Below, piece by piece: positions 42,286 through 50,400 of a DNA stretch of 64,000 nt. The position numbers and the translations under genes are program-made. Source of the DNA: DASUCS01 sp041166385 (GTDB lineage: Bacteria; Actinomycetota; Acidimicrobiia; Acidimicrobiales; JACDCH01); the NCBI GenBank assembly GCA_041166385.1, contig JBEEFW010000145.1, forward strand, positions 1 through 64,000. The letters are read 5' to 3'. The notes under the pieces were generated by a model. It did no database searches and was not told where the DNA came from. It saw nothing but the letters and a program-made list of their open reading frames with translations. Within the stretch, counting starts at the first letter, position 1, and every line of letters starts with the position of its first letter.

Positions 42286-43454
42286 GCGGAGATCTTGAAC
42301 AGCGTGCGGGCGTTGTCGCCGAGGAAGGCGGCGCGCCGCGGCTCGGGAAACGCCTCGACGAGCTCGCCGAGGTCGTTTATGTACTCCGGCGTGTGATCGG
42401 CGTGCGGGAAATCCGACGCCCACAGGAAGCGATCGCCGAATCGCTCCGCCAGCGCGGGGATCGTGCGCTCATCGGGATCGCACGAGATCCACACGCGGTC
42501 GCGGAAGTAGTCGCTCGGCTTGTTGTCGAGTGGCACACGGGTGCCGATGAACGTGTGGCCGTACACAGCGTCGATGCGGTCGAGCCAGTAGCCGATCCAA
42601 CCGCCGCCCGACTCGAGCACGATCACCTTGAGTCTCGGGAACTTGTCGAACACGCCGTAGTCGAAGAGTGTCGTGAACTGCTCGCGCACGCCGTTCGACG
42701 CGGTCACCGAGGCGAGGAGGCGGAGCTGCTTCACGTTCTCCCACGTCCCGAAACGCGCCCCCTTGGTCCATTGCGGCTCGAAGGTCGGGTGGATGGCGAA
42801 GGGCACGTCGAGATCCTGCGCGGCGGCGAACACCGGATCGTTGTCGGGGTGACCGAGCGGGCGGCCGTCGTGCGTGAACGGCGCGACGTACACGCCGCGC
42901 GCCCCTTCGCCCACGGCTCGCTGCAGCTCGACCGCCGCCGCGGCGGGGTCACTCAACGACAAGTGCGCCGTCGCGATCAGGCGGTCGCTCCCCGAGCAGA
43001 ACTCGCAGATCCAGCGGTTGTACGCCCGCGTGTACGCCTGCGACAGCTCGGCGTCGTCGAGCTCGGCCTCCCACAGCAGGCCGACGGTCGTGTAGAGCAC
43101 GGCGGCGTCGATGTGCTCGGCGTCGAGCACCTTGAGTCGCTCGTCAGGGTCCATACTGCCGAACGGTGCCTCGCCGAGATAGGTGCGCTCGGGATCGAGC
43201 TGCATCGCCCGCAGGTCGGGGTCGCCCATCGCGCCGAGCGTCGAGGGGAAGCCGCGCTTGCTCATGCGCGATCGCTCGCCGCCGATCTCGAGCTCTTCGA
43301 GCCCGTTCTCGTCGCGCACGAAGCGCAGCGCGCGGTCGCGGTACTTCGGCTCGAGGTACGTCTCCCACAAGTCGGGAGGTTCGAGGATGTGGCCGTCGGC
43401 GTCGACGGCCCCGTCGAACGACAGCCGCTGCGTGTCGTGCAGGTCGCGACCCAT
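42282..43454 (-). CDS. Amidohydrolase family 2 protein
   Basis: A 390-residue amidohydrolase_2 protein. The first-strand motif is AVDADGHILEPPDLWETYLE with D-x-H, and others appear in PFAIHPTFEPQW, LESGGGWIGYWLDR and LWASDFPHADHTP. The family includes decarboxylases and hydrolases acting on acids and lactones. It has ATG 43454 in TGATG overlap with the LLM gene and ATGA overlap with the ligase gene. It is a paralogue of the 36886-38181 gene. Confidence 0.88.
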   Translation of the reverse strand: MGRDLHDTQRLSFDGAVDADGHILEPPDLWETYLEPKYRDRALRFVRDENGLEELEIGGERSRMSKRGFPSTLGAMGDPDLRAMQLDPERTYLGEAPFGSMDPDERLKVLDAEHIDAAVLYTTVGLLWEAELDDAELSQAYTRAYNRWICEFCSGSDRLIATAHLSLSDPAAAAVELQRAVGEGARGVYVAPFTHDGRPLGHPDNDPVFAAAQDLDVPFAIHPTFEPQWTKGARFGTWENVKQLRLLASVTASNGVREQFTTLFDYGVFDKFPRLKVIVLESGGGWIGYWLDRIDAVYGHTFIGTRVPLDNKPSDYFRDRVWISCDPDERTIPALAERFGDRFLWASDFPHADHTPEYINDLGELVEAFPEPRRAAFLGDNARTLFKISA

Positions 43455-44383
43455 CAGAGGAGCGTCTCGGCGAGCACGTGCAGGTGCTCGATGTCGCTGA
43501 GGTCGAGCACCTGGAGGTAGAGGCGCTGCGCGCCGGCGGCGCCGTACTCCTTGGCGCGGGCCGCGACCTCGGCGGTCGTGCCGCCCAGTTGGTTCTTGCG
43601 TAGCTGTTCGGGATCCTGTCCGATCGCCTTCGCTCGTCGGACGAACGCGTCCTCGTCCTCGCCGCAGCAGGCCACCACCGCGGCCGAGAGCTTCAGCGTT
43701 GCCGGATCGCGGTCAGCCTTCTCGCACGCCTCTCGCACCTTCGAGAACTGATCAGCGGCCGTGTTCGCCGGGCCGAACGGCAGGTTGTACTCGGCGGCGT
43801 ACTGCGCCGCGAGCCGGGGCGTGCGCTTCGCACCCCAACCGCCCATCACGATCGGCACGCCGCCGCTGCGTTCGTCGTGTTGCACGGGCTTCGGCAAGCC
43901 CGGTGAGCCCTCGACGCTCTGGCGTTTGCCGTCGTGCGCGAATGTCGACCCGAGCGGCGTCTTCCACATGCCGGTGACGATGGCGAGCTGATCCTCGAGC
44001 ATCTCGAAGCGCTCGCCGGTCGGCGGGAACGGGATGCCGTTGGCGCGGTGCTCGACGTCGTTCCATGCCGCGCCGAGGCCGAGCTCGACGCGCCCGCCGG
44101 ACATGGCGTCGGCCTGCGCGACCTCGATGGCCAGCTGTCCGGGGTAGCGGAACGTCACGGGCGACACGAGGGTGCCGAGCCGGATGGTGGTGGTCTCGCG
44201 CGCCAGCGCCGCGAGTGTCACCCACGCGTCGGTCGGCCCCGGCAGGCCGTCGCCCTCGAAGGCGATGTAGTGATCCGACCGGAAGAACGCATCGAAGCCG
44301 AGCTGCTCGGCCGTCGTCGCCACCGCCAGCAACGTGTCGTACGACGCGCCCTGCTGCGGCTCGGTGAAAATCCGAAAGTCCAC
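43454..44383 (-). CDS. LLM class F420-dependent oxidoreductase
   Basis: A 309-residue luciferase-like enzyme. MDFRIFTEPQQGASYDTLLA, FDAFFRSDHYIAFEGDGLPG, RLGTLVSPVTFRYPGQLA and GGRVELGLGAAWNDVEHRA follow the actinobacterial F420-dependent TIGR03560-like pattern. It heads a three-gene overlapping operon with an amidohydrolase and a FadD3-like ligase. A 48-bp hairpin element (44398-44445) lies 14 nt upstream of its ATG. Confidence 0.9.
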   Translation of the reverse strand: MDFRIFTEPQQGASYDTLLAVATTAEQLGFDAFFRSDHYIAFEGDGLPGPTDAWVTLAALARETTTIRLGTLVSPVTFRYPGQLAIEVAQADAMSGGRVELGLGAAWNDVEHRANGIPFPPTGERFEMLEDQLAIVTGMWKTPLGSTFAHDGKRQSVEGSPGLPKPVQHDERSGGVPIVMGGWGAKRTPRLAAQYAAEYNLPFGPANTAADQFSKVREACEKADRDPATLKLSAAVVACCGEDEDAFVRRAKAIGQDPEQLRKNQLGGTTAEVAARAKEYGAAGAQRLYLQVLDLSDIEHLHVLAETLL

Positions 44384-44397
44384 GCCCCCTCGTTAGC

Positions 44398-44445
44398 AAA
44401 TCCCACTCAGACATACACAGAAATGTGTATGTCTGAGTGGGATTT
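44398..44445. repeat. 48-bp hairpin element, copy B
   Basis: Arms at 44398-44419 and 44424-44445 form a perfect 22-bp stem with a GAAA tetraloop. The outer part is AAATCCCACTCAG. It sits 22 nt after the deacetylase stop and 14 nt before the LLM start, both on the minus strand. It is a likely terminator for the second glycan block. Confidence 0.9.
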
Positions 44446-44467
44446 CGTTGGACAGCACGGGCAGGGG

Positions 44468-45292
44468 TCAGGTGACGGCGTCGGCGTAGCGGCCGCGGTT
44501 GGCGAGGCGGCGGAGGTTGTCCTCGATCGCCATGCCGCCCGCCGCCTTCCGCCGGAACCACTGCATCCCGTCGGTCACCTGGATCGGCGAGCGCGAGAGG
44601 CGATACGGGTCGGTGCGTCCATACGCGTTGGCCGTCGTGCCTGCGAGCGCCGCGGACCGGAATCGGCGGCGCACCTCGGCCTCGGCCTCGGCGTTCGGCG
44701 CCTGCGCCTTCGGATAGGCGAAGTGCGCGACCGGCAGATCGAGCCGTTCGCCGATGAGGTCGATCGAGCGGTCGAGTTCGCGGGCCGCCGTCGCGGCATC
44801 GATGCGGTCGAACAGCCGGTGGCTGTCGGTGTGCGAGCCGACGGTCACGAGCCCGGTGCGCACCGCGTCGCGCAGCGCGTCCCACGACATCGGTGGCGCG
44901 TCGCCCGGGAAGTCGCGCGCGTTCTCGATGAAGTCGGTCGCGACGTACACGACCGCGGGCACGCCATGACGTGCGAGTACGGGCATCGCATGTTCCGCGA
45001 AGTCGTCCGTGCCGTCGTCGAACGTCACCACGATGTCGCGCTCGGTCGGAGGGGTGCGGCCGGCCAAGACGTCGAGTGCGGCGTCCAGCGTCGCGACACG
45101 CGCGCGGATCTCGCTCATCTGTTGGTCGAACAGCTCGATGGGCAGGTCGACCGTCGAACCGCTGCCGCCCCCGACGCGGTGATACAGGAGCACGACGACG
45201 CCGGGACGCGGGCGCCGAACCACATCGATACCGGCCGCGGTTGCCTTCACCGCTTGCGCCGCGGCGCGACGGGCGGTCGACGTCCAACTCAC
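44468..45292 (-). CDS. Polysaccharide deacetylase
   Basis: A 274-residue CE4-type protein. Motif 1 is VVTFDDGTDDF and motif 2 is VGSHTDSHRLFDR, giving the Asp-His-His metal site, although the usual Pro after the second His is Arg. GVVVLLYHRVGGGSG opens the domain. It probably trims acetyl groups from the glycan of this block. It starts at GTG 45292 in a GTGA overlap with the GT4 gene and is the last gene of this operon before the copy B hairpin. Confidence 0.88.
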   Translation of the reverse strand: MSWTSTARRAAAQAVKATAAGIDVVRRPRPGVVVLLYHRVGGGSGSTVDLPIELFDQQMSEIRARVATLDAALDVLAGRTPPTERDIVVTFDDGTDDFAEHAMPVLARHGVPAVVYVATDFIENARDFPGDAPPMSWDALRDAVRTGLVTVGSHTDSHRLFDRIDAATAARELDRSIDLIGERLDLPVAHFAYPKAQAPNAEAEAEVRRRFRSAALAGTTANAYGRTDPYRLSRSPIQVTDGMQWFRRKAAGGMAIEDNLRRLANRGRYADAVT

Positions 45293-46413
45293 CTCGTCAG
45301 TATTCCGGCATAGAGCGACTCGAGCTGATGGGCGGCGCGCTCGATGTCGAAGTCGCGCACTCGTAGAGCACCGGCGGCGCCCAGCGTCCGCCGCAGTTCG
45401 GCGTCGCCGACCACCTCGCCGATCGCGCCCGCCAGCTCGTCCGGCCGCCCGGGAGCGACGAGCCGCCCCTCGACTCCGTCGGTGACCGCGGTCGGCGTGC
45501 CGCCCACAGCAGTGGCCACCACCGGGAGTCCCATCGCCATCGCTTCGAGCAGCGCGATCGGCAGACCCTCGACGCGCGATGCCAACACGAAGACGTCCGA
45601 CGCGCTGAGCAGCGCGCCCGCATCCTCGACGTAGCCCAGCACGCGGAATCGCTCACCGAGCCCGAGCCGCGCCGCCTCGGCGCGGATCTCGGCTTCGAGC
45701 GGACCCTGGCCGGCGGCGAGGAACCGCACCTGCGGATGCGATGACGTCACGGCAACCGCGGCGCGCAACAACGTGGGGTAGTCCTTGGTCCACCGCATGT
45801 TCGCCACGGTCGTCACCGCGATGTCGTCGTCGGCGAGCCCGAACGTCGCCCGTTGCGCAGCTCGCTCGCGGCGCCTCGCCGCCAACGCGTCGACCGGCAC
45901 ACCGTGCACCACCACCTGCGTGTGCGCCCGGGCGCGCGGCGACATCGACTCGCGCACTTCGTCGGACACCGCGAGGTGGAGGTCGTCGAGCGCGAGCGAC
46001 GAGCGGTTCGCCGCCCGCGTGACGCGTCCGAACGACGACCACAAGTTGTGTTCCGTGGCGACCAGCGCGGGCCGCGTCCGTCGCGGCATCGTCCGCACGA
46101 GTGGACGGATGGCCGCGGCGACGGCCGGTGAGTGCACGTGCACGATGTCGAAGTCTCGGCGCAACAGCGTGCGCAGTCGCAACAGCCAGCGGGGATTGGC
46201 CAAGCCGCGGCGGCCGCCGAGCAGATGACTCTTCACACCCACCCCGGCGAGCTCACCGACGAGATGGTTCTTCCACGGCAGCACGTATGCGACCTCGTAC
46301 GTCACGGCGTCCGGGTCCGCGGCCCGCGCCACCGACACGAGCAGTCGCTCCGCGCCGCCGGGGCCAAGCCCCTTGATCACCCACAGCACCCGCAATGGAC
46401 GCTGCGCGTTCAC
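45289..46413 (-). CDS. Glycosyltransferase family 4
   Basis: A 374-residue GT-B enzyme. RVLWVIKGLGPGGAERLLVS is the N-terminal loop, and the C-terminal domain carries VANMRWTKDYPTLLRA and the EX7E motif in VEGLPIALLEAMAMGLPVVA. GTG 46413 is chosen because it makes a GTGA overlap with the membrane protein stop; a frame to 46536 runs into that gene. It probably transfers a sugar in the second glycan block. Confidence 0.9.
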   Translation of the reverse strand: MNAQRPLRVLWVIKGLGPGGAERLLVSVARAADPDAVTYEVAYVLPWKNHLVGELAGVGVKSHLLGGRRGLANPRWLLRLRTLLRRDFDIVHVHSPAVAAAIRPLVRTMPRRTRPALVATEHNLWSSFGRVTRAANRSSLALDDLHLAVSDEVRESMSPRARAHTQVVVHGVPVDALAARRRERAAQRATFGLADDDIAVTTVANMRWTKDYPTLLRAAVAVTSSHPQVRFLAAGQGPLEAEIRAEAARLGLGERFRVLGYVEDAGALLSASDVFVLASRVEGLPIALLEAMAMGLPVVATAVGGTPTAVTDGVEGRLVAPGRPDELAGAIGEVVGDAELRRTLGAAGALRVRDFDIERAAHQLESLYAGILTR

Positions 46414-47024
46414 GGCGCTGCTGCGACCGGGCGCGCCGCGGCGAGCAACACCAGGATTCCGAGCGCGAGTGCGCCGCCGGTGCCGACGAGCACCGGTGCG
46501 ACCGACGTCTCGCGGATCTGCAGTCGCGACGACCACGCCACCAGAACGCAGTGCAGCGCGACCAACGTGACCATCGCGGGGCGCCGCTCCTGCAGGCTCT
46601 CGTCACCACTACGGGCGCGGGCCTGCTGTACCCATCCCGCCACCGGCGCCACCAGGAGCACCCCGAAGCAGCCTGCGGCACGCACGATGGGCGCCTCGCG
46701 TCCGGCGCTGTCGAGGATCGCCGTGCCCATCATCACGAACGCGATCGCCGCGAGCACGATCGGGTGCGGCGAGATGCTCGCGGCCCCGCACACGACCGCC
46801 AGGACCAGCATCACGGCCATCACGAGGATCACGCGCTCGGTGTCGGGCACCGTGGCGTAGATGCCGATGCTCGTGATCGCGAGCAACGGCACCGCGACCC
46901 GCGCCGCCCAGCGCGGGAAGGAGAACGTGAGGAAGGGTACGGCGACGATCGACACGATCGCGAGTGGGAACGCGATGCCGCGGAAGCGCGGGGTGCGTCC
47001 GGCGTTGACCTTGGCGAACGTCAA
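46410..47024 (-). CDS. Small polytopic membrane protein
   Basis: A 204-residue membrane protein with about five to six hydrophobic segments (IAFPLAIVSIVAVPFLTF, AVPLLAITSIGIYATV, VILVMAVMLVLAVVCGA, and others). TTG 47024 overlaps the DegT stop as TTGA, a pattern repeated elsewhere here; the frame further upstream is antisense-like sequence within DegT. No family is recognised. Its place between DegT and GT4 suggests a role in glycan assembly or polymerisation, but it is shorter than a Wzx or Wzy protein. Confidence 0.7.
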   Translation of the reverse strand: MTFAKVNAGRTPRFRGIAFPLAIVSIVAVPFLTFSFPRWAARVAVPLLAITSIGIYATVPDTERVILVMAVMLVLAVVCGAASISPHPIVLAAIAFVMMGTAILDSAGREAPIVRAAGCFGVLLVAPVAGWVQQARARSGDESLQERRPAMVTLVALHCVLVAWSSRLQIRETSVAPVLVGTGGALALGILVLLAAARPVAAAP

Positions 47025-48241
47025 TCTCGTGCTGATGATCGCGATGCCATCGGCGTCCCCGCGCCCAACTGCTCGGCGACGGCCGTCGCGACCGCCGGCG
47101 CGTTCTGGCGGATCGCGCGCAGCGCCTCCACCACACGGTCCACGTCGCCGTCGCTCAGATCGCCGAACATCGGCAGCGACAGCACCGAGTTCGCCGCGCT
47201 GTCCGTGACCGGAAGATCGGTCGCCGACAGGTGGGAGTACGCGTGGTGCCGGTGCACCGGAGGCGAGAAGTAACGGCGGGTCTCGATGCCCTCGAGGTCG
47301 AGCGCGGCGGCGACCGCGTCGCGGTCGAGCCCGAAGGCCTCGTCGAACAGGACCGTGAAGTCCTTGAAGTTGGCGACGTCGCCGGCGGCAATCGCGGGCG
47401 TGCGGACACCAGGGATGTCGCACAACCCCGCGCTGTAGCGCGCCGCGAGCGAGCGCCGCACCGCCACCTGTTCGTCGAGGTGTTCGAGTGAGACGAGCGC
47501 GGTCGCCGCGTGGAACTCGGACAGACGCGCGTTCAGCCCGGGAAAGCGCGTGTCGTAGTTGCCGGAGTCGCCGTAGTTGCGGCCCATGCGAACGGCCTCG
47601 GCGAGGCTGGCGTCGTTCGTCGTCACGATCCCGCCCTCGCCGGCCACCACCAACTTCGTGGGGCTCATGCTGAACACCTCGGCGACACCGAAGCCGCCGA
47701 CCGGCCGGCCGTCGTACATCGTGCCGAGGCCGTGCGCCGCGTCGAACACCAGCGGCACGCGCCGCCGCTTCGCCACTTCCGTGAGGGCGTGGACCGGCGC
47801 GGGCGCGCCGAAGATGTGCGTGGCCAGGATCGCGCCGGCGTCGCTGGAGACCACCCGGGATTCGGCGTCGGCGGGATCGAGTTGGAGCGTCCACGGGTCG
47901 CACTCGGCGAACACCGGCGTGAGCCCGTTCCACGCCACGGCGTGCGCCGTCGCGGAGAATGTGAAGCTCGGCAGCACGACGCGTTCGCGCGGAGCGATGG
48001 CCTGGAGCGTGAGCATCAAACCCGTCGTGCAGCTCGACACGCCGATCACATGATCGACGCCGAGCCGGGTTGCGAGCCGTTCCTCTAGTTCGCGCAACAA
48101 CGGCCCGTTCGTGAGCATCCCGGCGTCGTACGACGGCCGCAGTCGAGCCACGATCTCATCGAGTGGCGGGGTGAGTGGACGGGCGAACCGAAGCCGTTCA
48201 GAGAAGGCGGGGGGGCCACCCAGAGCCGCGGGCAGGGTCAT
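47021..48241 (-). CDS. DegT/DnrJ/EryC1/StrS aminotransferase
   Basis: A 406-residue PLP-dependent sugar aminotransferase. SSCTTGLMLTLQAIAPRERV is the cofactor-phosphate region, FDAAHGLGTMYDGRPVG holds the Asp-His pair, and SPTKLVVAGEGG carries the PLP lysine (K196). It converts a 3- or 4-keto nucleotide sugar to an amino sugar, which the neighbouring GT4 could use. The start is ATG 48241; it heads the four-gene block. Confidence 0.92.
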   Translation of the reverse strand: MTLPAALGGPPAFSERLRFARPLTPPLDEIVARLRPSYDAGMLTNGPLLRELEERLATRLGVDHVIGVSSCTTGLMLTLQAIAPRERVVLPSFTFSATAHAVAWNGLTPVFAECDPWTLQLDPADAESRVVSSDAGAILATHIFGAPAPVHALTEVAKRRRVPLVFDAAHGLGTMYDGRPVGGFGVAEVFSMSPTKLVVAGEGGIVTTNDASLAEAVRMGRNYGDSGNYDTRFPGLNARLSEFHAATALVSLEHLDEQVAVRRSLAARYSAGLCDIPGVRTPAIAAGDVANFKDFTVLFDEAFGLDRDAVAAALDLEGIETRRYFSPPVHRHHAYSHLSATDLPVTDSAANSVLSLPMFGDLSDGDVDRVVEALRAIRQNAPAVATAVAEQLGAGTPMASRSSARD

Positions 48242-48272
48242 GATCTCCTCGGGTGCGAACGCTCCACAGTAG

Positions 48273-49847
48273 TCATCCCCGCCCCAGCAACTCTGACGCC
48301 CGCTGCTTCCAGCGGCGATGGTCGATCTTGCCGCTTTCGAGCCGATCCAACGTCGTCACGACCAGCACATGGCGCGGCGCTTTGTACGACGCGAGCCGTT
48401 GGTTCACGTGGGCGATCACGGCGTCCTCGTCGATCGACGCGCCGTCGGCGCAGACGATGACCGCGGCAACCGCCTCGCCGAATCGGTCGTCGGGCACGCC
48501 GACGATCGCGACGTCTGCGACCTGTGGGAGCTCCTTGAGCACGGCTTCCACTTCCTCTGGCCAGACCTTCTCGCCCGCGGTGTTGATGCTGCTCGTACCC
48601 CGACCAAACAGACGCAACGACCCGTCGGCCTCGATCGACGCGTAGTCGCCTGGTACCGACCACCGTTCGCCGTCGATGGTGGGGAAGGTGAGCGCCGAAC
48701 GCTCAGGGTCCTTGTAGTACCCGAGTGGGATGTGGCCGCGGCGAGCGACGCGCCCGTCGTCGAGCACGCGGGTGTCGGGCGACGGCACGAAATGGCCAGG
48801 TGCGAACCTGGAGTCGACCGTCCATGTCGCAAAGGCGATACCCATCGCCTCCGACGCGCCGACGACATCGATCACACTCATCGCCGCGTTGTGGCGCAAC
48901 AGCCCGCGCACGACCGTCTCCGAGAACAGCGCGCCGGACGACGAGATCGTGCGCAGCGACGAGATGTCCCACCGGTCGGGGTCCGCGTCGAGCGCCTCGA
49001 CGATCGGCTTGGCGAACGCGTCACCGACGATCGCGAGTGCATTGACGCGCCGGCTCGTGATCGTGTCGAGCACCTCCGCCGCGCTGAACCGCGCGCCCTC
49101 GAGCGTGATGACCGACCCGCCGCTGTTCAGCACGGGGAAGGCGCGCACCGCCGCGGCGGCGTGCATGAGCGGCGAGGCGATGAGCGCGACCGGGCCGGGC
49201 CCGGTGATGAGCGGCGCCACCGCGTCGAGCCCGTGCTCGGCATCGAGCGGCATCGGCACGGCCGCCCTCCCGTTGAGGACGCGCAGCAGGTCGTCCTGCC
49301 GCCACATCACGCCCTTCGGCGCGCCGGTGGTGCCGCCGGTGTAGATGAGCCAGAGGTCGTTCCCCGAACGCGACCAGCCCGGCGCGCGACACGCGCCCGA
49401 CGACGCGACGTCGGCGTACGGCACGGCCCAGTCAGGGCAGGGCGCGGTGTCGTCGTCCACCCACAACCACAGCCGGATGCGCGGCAGACGACCACGCGCT
49501 CGCTCGGCGATACCGGCGAACGCGCCGTGGAACACGACGGCGACGACGTCGGCGTTGTCCCACAACGCCACGATCTCGTCTTCGCCGTAGCGGTAGTTCG
49601 TGTTGACCGGGACGAGCGCGGCCTTCCACGTCGCGAACACCGACTCGAGGTACTCGGGGCCGTTGGTGAGGTACTGCGCGACCTTGTCCTGCCGGCCGAG
49701 CCCCGCGTCGAGCAAGGCCGCCGCAAGGCCGTCCGCGTGGGCGTCGAACGTCCGCCAATCGATGACGGTGTCGCCGTGGATCAGCGCCGGCGCGTCGGGC
49801 ACCCGCTGGGCGACGACCTCCCACACATCGGCAAAGTTCCAGTCCAA
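48273..49847 (-). CDS. Acyl-CoA synthetase (FadD-type)
   Basis: A 524-residue adenylate-forming enzyme. MDWNFADVWEVVAQRVPDAP opens as in FadD19-like synthetases, followed by LIYTGGTTGAPKGVMWRQDD, VVGASEAMGIAF and a C-terminal ESGKIDHRRWKQRA with the catalytic Lys. TTG 49847 is used, 4 nt downstream of the receiver stop, so it probably follows the receiver gene in one transcript. A lipid or sterol side-chain acid is the likely substrate class. Confidence 0.9.
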   Translation of the reverse strand: MDWNFADVWEVVAQRVPDAPALIHGDTVIDWRTFDAHADGLAAALLDAGLGRQDKVAQYLTNGPEYLESVFATWKAALVPVNTNYRYGEDEIVALWDNADVVAVVFHGAFAGIAERARGRLPRIRLWLWVDDDTAPCPDWAVPYADVASSGACRAPGWSRSGNDLWLIYTGGTTGAPKGVMWRQDDLLRVLNGRAAVPMPLDAEHGLDAVAPLITGPGPVALIASPLMHAAAAVRAFPVLNSGGSVITLEGARFSAAEVLDTITSRRVNALAIVGDAFAKPIVEALDADPDRWDISSLRTISSSGALFSETVVRGLLRHNAAMSVIDVVGASEAMGIAFATWTVDSRFAPGHFVPSPDTRVLDDGRVARRGHIPLGYYKDPERSALTFPTIDGERWSVPGDYASIEADGSLRLFGRGTSSINTAGEKVWPEEVEAVLKELPQVADVAIVGVPDDRFGEAVAAVIVCADGASIDEDAVIAHVNQRLASYKAPRHVLVVTTLDRLESGKIDHRRWKQRASELLGRG

Positions 49848-49851
49848 ACGG

Positions 49852-50232
49852 TCAGGCGGTTGTGCCGAGGTCTTTCAGGAGCATCGGGATCTTCGACATC
49901 TCCCGCTTGGCGACGCACGACGCAATGCCCATGGCGCCGGCGCGCTCGCGCAGGTCGTCGTCGAGGTGGGCGGTGCAGAGCACGACCGGGCGCCCGGGGT
50001 GGCGGGCGATGATGATCGCCGCCGCCTCCAGGCCCGTCATCGCGGGCATGCGCTCGTCGATCACGATCACCGATGGGTTGCACAGGTCGACGGCGTCGAT
50101 GGCCTCTTGCCCGTCGGCCGCCTCGCCGGCCACGAACAGACCGTCGTTCTCCGACTCGATCATTTTCCGCAACAACAGCCGGACATCCGGCTCGTCGTCG
50201 ACCAGAAGCGCGCCAATTGCCCTAGGTGCCAC
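49852..50232 (-). CDS. Stand-alone response regulator receiver protein
   Basis: A 126-residue CheY-like receiver without an output domain. Acidic D12-D13 (VDDEPD), phospho-acceptor D59 (VIVIDERMP), T87 (LCTAH) and K109 (CVAKRE) are all in place. GTG 50232 is supported by a strong RBS (GAGGAGGGG, 50242-50250) 9 nt upstream; the frame beyond that is spurious. It is divergent from the Liv-type operon and could take part in its control through a partner, which is inference. Confidence 0.88.
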   Translation of the reverse strand: MAPRAIGALLVDDEPDVRLLLRKMIESENDGLFVAGEAADGQEAIDAVDLCNPSVIVIDERMPAMTGLEAAAIIIARHPGRPVVLCTAHLDDDLRERAGAMGIASCVAKREMSKIPMLLKDLGTTA

Positions 50233-50241
50233 GGGTGCCGA

Positions 50242-50250
50242 CCCCTCCTC
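50242..50250 (-). promoter_or_regulatory. Ribosome binding site of the receiver gene
   Basis: GAGGAGGGG on the minus strand lies 9 nt before GTG 50232 and decides that start. The rest of the 168-nt divergent gap 50233-50400 has no promoter I could name. Confidence 0.6.
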
Positions 50251-50386
50251 GTTCCCGGTCGAGAGTACAGGACGCTTCGTGGCAAGCCACTCGCGGTGCG
50301 TACCGGCAGGGGATTCGTGCTGAACCGGCGAATCAGTCGGAAGCAGCCCGCGCTGTGTCCGGTGGGGTCGCCGGCAGCGTGGCACT

Positions 50387-50395
50387 GAGGAGGGA
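50387..50395 (+). promoter_or_regulatory. Ribosome binding site of the binding-protein gene
   Basis: GAGGAGGGA ends 5 nt before GTG 50401 and supports this start for the Liv-type binding-protein gene. Confidence 0.6.
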
Positions 50396-50400
50396 CTTCC

